From positions 1-64,000 of the forward strand of contig JBOGFI010000072.1 of NCBI GenBank assembly GCA_050743365.1: DNA of 64,000 bases. Direction: 5' to 3'. A program made the position numbers and the translations under genes. Under the pieces are notes generated by a model that saw only the letters and a program-made list of their open reading frames with translations, searched no databases and was not told the origin of the DNA. The stretch comes from JBOGFI01 sp050743365 (lineage in GTDB: Bacteria > Actinomycetota > Acidimicrobiia > IMCC26256 > JACDBD01). Positions 59,909-64,000 of this stretch are shown in pieces (position 1 is the stretch's first letter; every line of letters begins with the position of its first letter).

Positions 59909-61213
59909 GTGACCGACCGCCTGCGCGATGAAGCCGTGAAGGTGGGACTGCTCGGGTGCGGGCACGTGGGCTCGGCGCTGGTGCGCCTGATCGACGAGCA
60001 TGCCGACGTCATCGAGAGCCGCGCCGGCGTGCGGGTCGAGGTCACGCGGGTGGCGGTGCGCAACCTCGCGCTCGAGCGCGATGTCCCGCTGCCGGCGAGC
60101 ATCTTCACCCACTCCGCCTCCGACGTCGTCGGCGACCCCGAGATCGACGTCGTGGTGGAGGTGATCGGCGGGATCGAGCCCGCCCGCTCGCTGGTCACGG
60201 AGGCGTTGAAGTCGGGCAAGCCGGTGGTGACCGCCAACAAGGAGCTCCTCGCCAACGTGGCCAAGGAGCTGTTCGAGACGGCCGAGACCGCGGGCGTCGA
60301 CCTCCTGTTCGAGGCGTCGGTAGGCGGCGGGATCCCCCTCATCCGGCCGTTGCGCGAGTCGCTCGCCGGGGATCGGATCCGGCGGGTGATGGGCATCGTG
60401 AACGGGACGACCAACTACATCCTCACCCGCATGACCGAGGAGGGCTCGTCGTTCCAGGAAGCGCTGGCCGAGGCGCAGACGCTGGGCTACGCCGAGCGTG
60501 ACCCGACGGCCGACGTCGAGGGGTTCGACGCTGCCGCGAAGGCCGCGATCATGGCGTCGATCGCCTTCGGCGCCCGGGTCGTGGCCGGCGACGTGTACCG
60601 CGAAGGCATCACCGCGGTCACCGACGACGACATCGCGTCCGCGCACGAGCTCGGGTACGTCGTGAAGCTGCTGGCGGTCGTCGAGGAAGCCGACGGCGAG
60701 ATCGCGGCGCGGGTGCACCCGGCCATGGTGCCGGTGCACCACCCGCTGGCCTCCGTGCGCGAGTCGTTCAACGCCCTGTTCATCGAGGGCGACGCCGTCG
60801 GCGAGCTGATGCTCTACGGCCGTGGCGCCGGCGGCAGCCCGACGGCGTCGGCGGTGCTCGGCGACCTGATCGACGCGTCCAAGAACCTGGTCTCGGCCGG
60901 CCGGGGCGCCACGATCGGCCCGCTCGCCCGCCGCCCGATCCGGCCCATCGACGCGGTCGAGTCGCAGTTCTACCTGCTCATGGAGGTGGCGGACCGTCCC
61001 GGGGTGCTCGCCGCCATCGCGTCCGAGTTCGGGCGCCACGGCGTCTCGATCAAGTCGATGCAGCAGAAGGGCATCGGCGATGACGCCCGCCTCATCTTCG
61101 TTACGCACAAAGCGCGCGAAGCGGCGCTGCGCGCCACGGTGCACGCCCTGCGCGACGTCGAGCCGGTGCACCGGGTGGGGTCGGTCGTGAGGGTCATAGG
61201 CGACGAGCCGTGA
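59909..61213 (+). CDS. hom: Homoserine dehydrogenase
   Basis: The 434-residue enzyme reduces aspartate semialdehyde to homoserine. It has the Rossmann motif [12 protein letters not shown], the substrate-binding block VTANKELLA with catalytic Lys, [31 protein letters not shown], and a C-terminal ACT domain ([20 protein letters not shown]) for threonine feedback. GTG start, 17 bp after lysA. Its stop overlaps thrC. Confidence 0.95.
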   Translation: MTDRLRDEAVKVGLLGCGHVGSALVRLIDEHADVIESRAGVRVEVTRVAVRNLALERDVPLPASIFTHSASDVVGDPEIDVVVEVIGGIEPARSLVTEALKSGKPVVTANKELLANVAKELFETAETAGVDLLFEASVGGGIPLIRPLRESLAGDRIRRVMGIVNGTTNYILTRMTEEGSSFQEALAEAQTLGYAERDPTADVEGFDAAAKAAIMASIAFGARVVAGDVYREGITAVTDDDIASAHELGYVVKLLAVVEEADGEIAARVHPAMVPVHHPLASVRESFNALFIEGDAVGELMLYGRGAGGSPTASAVLGDLIDASKNLVSAGRGATIGPLARRPIRPIDAVESQFYLLMEVADRPGVLAAIASEFGRHGVSIKSMQQKGIGDDARLIFVTHKAREAALRATVHALRDVEPVHRVGSVVRVIGDEP

Positions 61214-62259
61214 CCTGGGCGGGAGTGATCGAGGAGTACCGCGAGCTGCTGCCGGTCACCGACGCCACCCCGATCGTGACGCTGCTCGAGGGCGGGACCC
61301 CGCTGGTCGAGGCGCCGCGCTTGTCGGAGCGCACCGGTGTTCGGGTGCTGTTGAAGGTCGAGGGCGCCAACCCGACGGGCTCGTTCAAGGACCGGGGCAT
61401 GACGGTGGCGATCTCGAAGGCGCTCGAGGAACGGTTCAAGGCCGTGATCTGCGCGTCCACGGGCAACACCTCGGCGTCGGCGGCCGCGTACGCGGCCCGG
61501 GCCGGGCTCTCCTGCGGGGTGGTCATCCCCGAGGGACAGATCGCGCTGGGCAAGCTCGCCCAGGCGCTGATCCACGGCGCGCGCGTCGTACCCGTGCGAG
61601 GCAACTTCGACGCCGCCCTGGGTGTGGTCCGAGCGCTGGGCGCCACGGGCGAGGTCTCGGTCGTCAACTCGATCAACCCGCACCGCATCGAGGGGCAGAA
61701 GACGGCCGCCTTCGAGATCGTCGACGTGCTCGGCGATTCGCCCGACGCGCACTGCGTCCCGGTCGGCAACGCCGGCAACATCACCGCCTACTGGAGTGGG
61801 TACCGCGAATACGCCGCGCTCGGACGAGCCCGCTCGACGCCACGCATGCTCGGGTGGCAGGCGGCCGGGGCTGCCCCGCTGGTGTTGGGCGAGCCAGTGC
61901 CGTATCCCGAGACGGTCGCGACCGCGATCCAGATCGGGAACCCGGCGTCGTGGGAGGGGGCGGTCGCGGCCCGCGACGAGTCCGGCGGCCACATCGGGGC
62001 GGTGACCGACACCGAGATCCTCGACGCCTACCGCCTCCTGGCCACCCTCGAGGGCTACTTCGTCGAGCCGGCCTCGGCCGCCTCGGTTGCGGGTCTCCTG
62101 CGGGCGGTCGAACGCGGGCTGATCGAGCCGCTCGAGACAGTGGTGTGCCTGCTGACCGGCCACGGGCTCAAGGATCCCGAGCGCGCGATCGCCGAGGTCG
62201 AATTGGGGGCGACGGTCGAGCCGACCGCCGAGGCGGTGGCTGCGGAGCTGGGGCTGTAA
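61210..62259 (+). CDS. thrC: Threonine synthase
   Basis: The 349-residue PLP enzyme converts O-phosphohomoserine to threonine. The PLP Lys is K60 in [29 protein letters not shown] and [16 protein letters not shown] bind cofactor and substrate phosphate. It is the short bacterial (Bacillus/actinobacterial) form. GTG overlaps the hom stop. It is the last gene of argS-lysA-hom-thrC; thrB is not present here. Confidence 0.95.
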   Translation: MTWAGVIEEYRELLPVTDATPIVTLLEGGTPLVEAPRLSERTGVRVLLKVEGANPTGSFKDRGMTVAISKALEERFKAVICASTGNTSASAAAYAARAGLSCGVVIPEGQIALGKLAQALIHGARVVPVRGNFDAALGVVRALGATGEVSVVNSINPHRIEGQKTAAFEIVDVLGDSPDAHCVPVGNAGNITAYWSGYREYAALGRARSTPRMLGWQAAGAAPLVLGEPVPYPETVATAIQIGNPASWEGAVAARDESGGHIGAVTDTEILDAYRLLATLEGYFVEPASAASVAGLLRAVERGLIEPLETVVCLLTGHGLKDPERAIAEVELGATVEPTAEAVAAELGL

Positions 62260-62290
62260 AGCCTCTCTCAGACGCGGTCCGCGGCCTAGT

Positions 62291-63217
62291 TCACCACTCG
62301 ACGTCGGGGTAGAAGTGGCGGGCGAGTTCCGTCGTGCCTTCCTGCACTCGGCCGACCTCGTCGTCGGTGAGGCGTGACCGCCAGGCCTCGATGTTCCCCG
62401 CCGAGTCACGCTGAATTTGGTAGGGGTCGCCTTCGGGAGCCTCCGTGGGGTTGTCGGCGCTGCTGTGCTTCCGGATGACTGCTTCGGCCGCCGGCGTCAT
62501 CTCCACATCAAGTGCCCGATACATGGCGCGAAAGCCCTCGATGGGGGCGGCGGACAGGTCTTCGTGCCGGATGAACTGCCAGTCGGGCCGACGTTGCTGG
62601 GTGACTCGGATCACCTCGTGGGTGACGACCCACGCCAGGACAGCGCCGTCGAAGGGGTCGTGCGGGCCGCGTAGCGCCTCGAGTCGCTCGCGATGCTGCT
62701 GCAGGTACACCTTCACGAGCTCCGGCTGGTCGAGGAACTTACCGAAGTCGTGAGTCCAGCCCACTCGCATGATGCTGGAGACGAAGGCCGCAGGGTGGCG
62801 AATCATGATCACGACCTGCATTCCGAACGTGTCAGCAAGCCATTCCGCCGAGAACAGCGCGATGGGATCCTTCATCAGCGGGCGCAGGCCCGCGCGCCGT
62901 GCCTGCGACGCGCGACGGCCGGCAGCGACCACTTGCCGGACCTGTTTTCGGGTCCGGCAGGTCCGCAACTCCTTGTCGATCCGGTAGCGCAACTGGAGGG
63001 TGCGCTCAATCGGTGTCTTGAAGCTCGCCTCATTCGCCGGGTGGACGAACGTGAACCCACGGAAGGGAGCATCACAGAATCCCGGCCGGGGGATCTCTGG
63101 GTTGAAGGGCTCGTGGAGATAGGCGAACGATCCCGAAGCCTCGAGCATCCGACCCACCCAGGTCGTACCGGACCGGTGCGACCCGGACACGAGCACAGGA
63201 CTCGCCACCGTAGCCAT
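62291..63217 (-). CDS. Sulfotransferase family protein
   Basis: The 308-residue protein has the PAPS 5'-phosphosulfate loop GSHRSGTTWVG (12-22) and a 3'-phosphate-binding region in MIRHPAAFVSSIMRVG. It likely transfers sulfate from PAPS to a carbohydrate or lipid hydroxyl. Length and motifs fit sulfotransferase_3-type bacterial enzymes. It is transcribed toward thrC and away from the cytidylyltransferase gene, with a 190-bp upstream gap that could hold a promoter. Its neighbours suggest a surface-glycan acceptor. Confidence 0.85.
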   Translation of the reverse strand: MATVASPVLVSGSHRSGTTWVGRMLEASGSFAYLHEPFNPEIPRPGFCDAPFRGFTFVHPANEASFKTPIERTLQLRYRIDKELRTCRTRKQVRQVVAAGRRASQARRAGLRPLMKDPIALFSAEWLADTFGMQVVIMIRHPAAFVSSIMRVGWTHDFGKFLDQPELVKVYLQQHRERLEALRGPHDPFDGAVLAWVVTHEVIRVTQQRRPDWQFIRHEDLSAAPIEGFRAMYRALDVEMTPAAEAVIRKHSSADNPTEAPEGDPYQIQRDSAGNIEAWRSRLTDDEVGRVQEGTTELARHFYPDVEW

Positions 63218-63407
63218 CGTGCTCCCCCCGACTCACCGTTACCCTAGTGACAAGGCCGCGGCCCGCCGGAGCGCCATCGACGACGTCATCGAGAGCGGTT
63301 CGCGGTAGCGATGCCACGCAGCGCGCGCGCGCCCGCTTTGTGGATTACGGCGGCGAGTGTTAGTTTGCCTGGCCTTCGCGGGTAAGGGACGACGCCGGGG
63401 AGACGTG

Positions 63408-63536
63408 ATGGCCCAACGACTAGCCTTCGCGCGCAGCGTGGTCGTGGAAGGCGTCGCCGCCCACGACGATCCCCGTCGGCGCGCGTGTCGCGAGGAGTTC
63501 ATCGCATCGACAGCTGACGTCCGTGGAGGCGCGTGA
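63408..63536 (+). CDS. Possible 42-residue protein preceding the cytidylyltransferase
   Basis: An ATG frame behind GGGGAGA encodes MAQRLAFARSVVVEGVAAHD and a basic/acidic remainder ending RGGA. Its TGA overlaps the next ATG in a TGATG arrangement, which usually means translational coupling. No family is recognised. It may be a leader peptide or a remnant of a longer gene. The gap 63218-63407 shows nothing else. Confidence 0.4.
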   Translation: MAQRLAFARSVVVEGVAAHDDPRRRACREEFIASTADVRGGA

Positions 63537-64000
63537 TGAAGGTCGGCATCCTGGCGGGCGGGCTGGGCACGCGCCTGGCCGAAGAGACCGAAGCCCTTCC
63601 CAAGCCGATGATCGAGATCGGCGGGAAGCCGATGCTGTGGCACATCATGAAGCACTACGCACACCACGGCTTCTCCGACTTCGTCATCGCGCTCGGCTAC
63701 AAGGGCGAGGTCATCAAGCGCTACATGGTCGAGTACTGCTCGCTGACGAGCAACCTCACCGTCCACCTCGGCGAGGGGAGGGTCGAGCTGCACGAGGGGG
63801 AGCGCGAGAACTGGACCGCCGAGCTGATCGAGACCGGCTTCTACACCGCCACCGCAGGCCGCATCAAGCGACTCGCTCCTTACCTCGACGACGGCACGTT
63901 CCTGCTCACGTGGGGTGACGGCGTCTCCGACCTCGACCTCGAGGACCTCCTCGCCTTCCACCGCTCGCACGGCCGGCTGGCGACGCTGACCGCCGTCCGG
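63536..64000 (+). CDS. rfbF: Glucose-1-phosphate cytidylyltransferase (partial, runs off the edge)
   Basis: The first 155 residues are visible. It starts MKVGILAGGLGTRLAEETEA, the nucleotidyltransferase signature, then KPMIEIGGKPMLWHIMKHYA, YCSLTSNLTVHLGE and LLTWGDGVSDLDL with the metal-binding Asp. These are typical of RfbF/DdhA, which makes CDP-glucose for 3,6-dideoxyhexoses or related sugars. The ATG overlaps the small upstream frame. More sugar genes are likely beyond the window. Confidence 0.92.
   Translation, partial: MKVGILAGGLGTRLAEETEALPKPMIEIGGKPMLWHIMKHYAHHGFSDFVIALGYKGEVIKRYMVEYCSLTSNLTVHLGEGRVELHEGERENWTAELIETGFYTATAGRIKRLAPYLDDGTFLLTWGDGVSDLDLEDLLAFHRSHGRLATLTAVR

Noticed and set aside
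1..64000. CRISPR arrays
   Set aside because: No regularly spaced direct repeats with unique spacers were seen; the repeats found are pairs or triples with other explanations.

Overview
The window is 64 kb of very GC-rich chromosome with tightly packed genes, many GTG/TTG starts and 1-4 nt gene overlaps. The gene content points to an actinobacterium: a mycobacterial-type multifunctional 2-oxoglutarate decarboxylase (Kgd), a class II DAHP synthase, a bacterial proteasome activator (Bpa), a Kgd-style linker, and an actinobacterial SOS box in front of dinB. Acidimicrobiia or a relative is my best guess, but no marker here proves it.

Layout. 1-3.9 kb: core metabolism on the minus strand (kgd, aroG, bpa, an SDR). 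3.9-5.0 kb: two divergent toxin-antitoxin loci, one decayed. 5.1-8.6 kb: a three-gene operon of a tetraether-synthase-like radical SAM enzyme, a cysteine-bearing ArsM-like methyltransferase and a PiT anion transporter. This is the most novel-looking system in the window. 8.6-12 kb: two VOC proteins, SOS-controlled dinB and a receiver-only response regulator. 12.1-13.8 kb: an AbiE-type toxin-antitoxin pair with a repeated operator. 13.9-18.9 kb: an EAL phosphodiesterase and several exported or membrane proteins, one with an LPTTG sorting signal. 19-23 kb: an MraY/WecA-like glycosyl-1-phosphate transferase beside a degenerate copy of itself fused to a DUF4012 domain.

23.1-46.2 kb is a large surface-polysaccharide locus. 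Minus-strand genes (epimerases, carbamoyltransferase, glycosyltransferase) read left from about 28.93 kb. Plus-strand genes (glycosyltransferases, AsnB-like amidotransferase, sugar acetyltransferase, aminotransferase, flippase, O-antigen ligase) read right from about 28.98 kb as one tightly coupled operon to 44.3 kb. A Wzz/BY-kinase closes the locus on the opposite strand. Logically the transferase at 21.9 kb starts the lipid-linked glycan, the glycosyltransferases extend it, the aminotransferase/acetyltransferase pair makes an acylated amino sugar, the flippase exports it, and the ligase and Wzz/kinase finish it. A cognate low-molecular-weight tyrosine phosphatase lies at 53.8 kb with a nucleotide-sugar dehydrogenase and an epimerase.

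46.2-49.6 kb holds a coupled EAL-GGDEF cyclic-di-GMP pair bracketed by a complete hemolysin-III gene and a ~160 bp copy of its 3' end, in the same orientation. After an aldehyde dehydrogenase come a frameshifted glycosyltransferase and a tRNA-Arg(CCG). 55.3-63.2 kb holds a membrane protein, a second GGDEF protein, then argS-lysA-hom-thrC (aspartate-family amino acids) and a sulfotransferase. The window ends inside a glucose-1-phosphate cytidylyltransferase gene, suggesting another sugar cluster beyond the edge.
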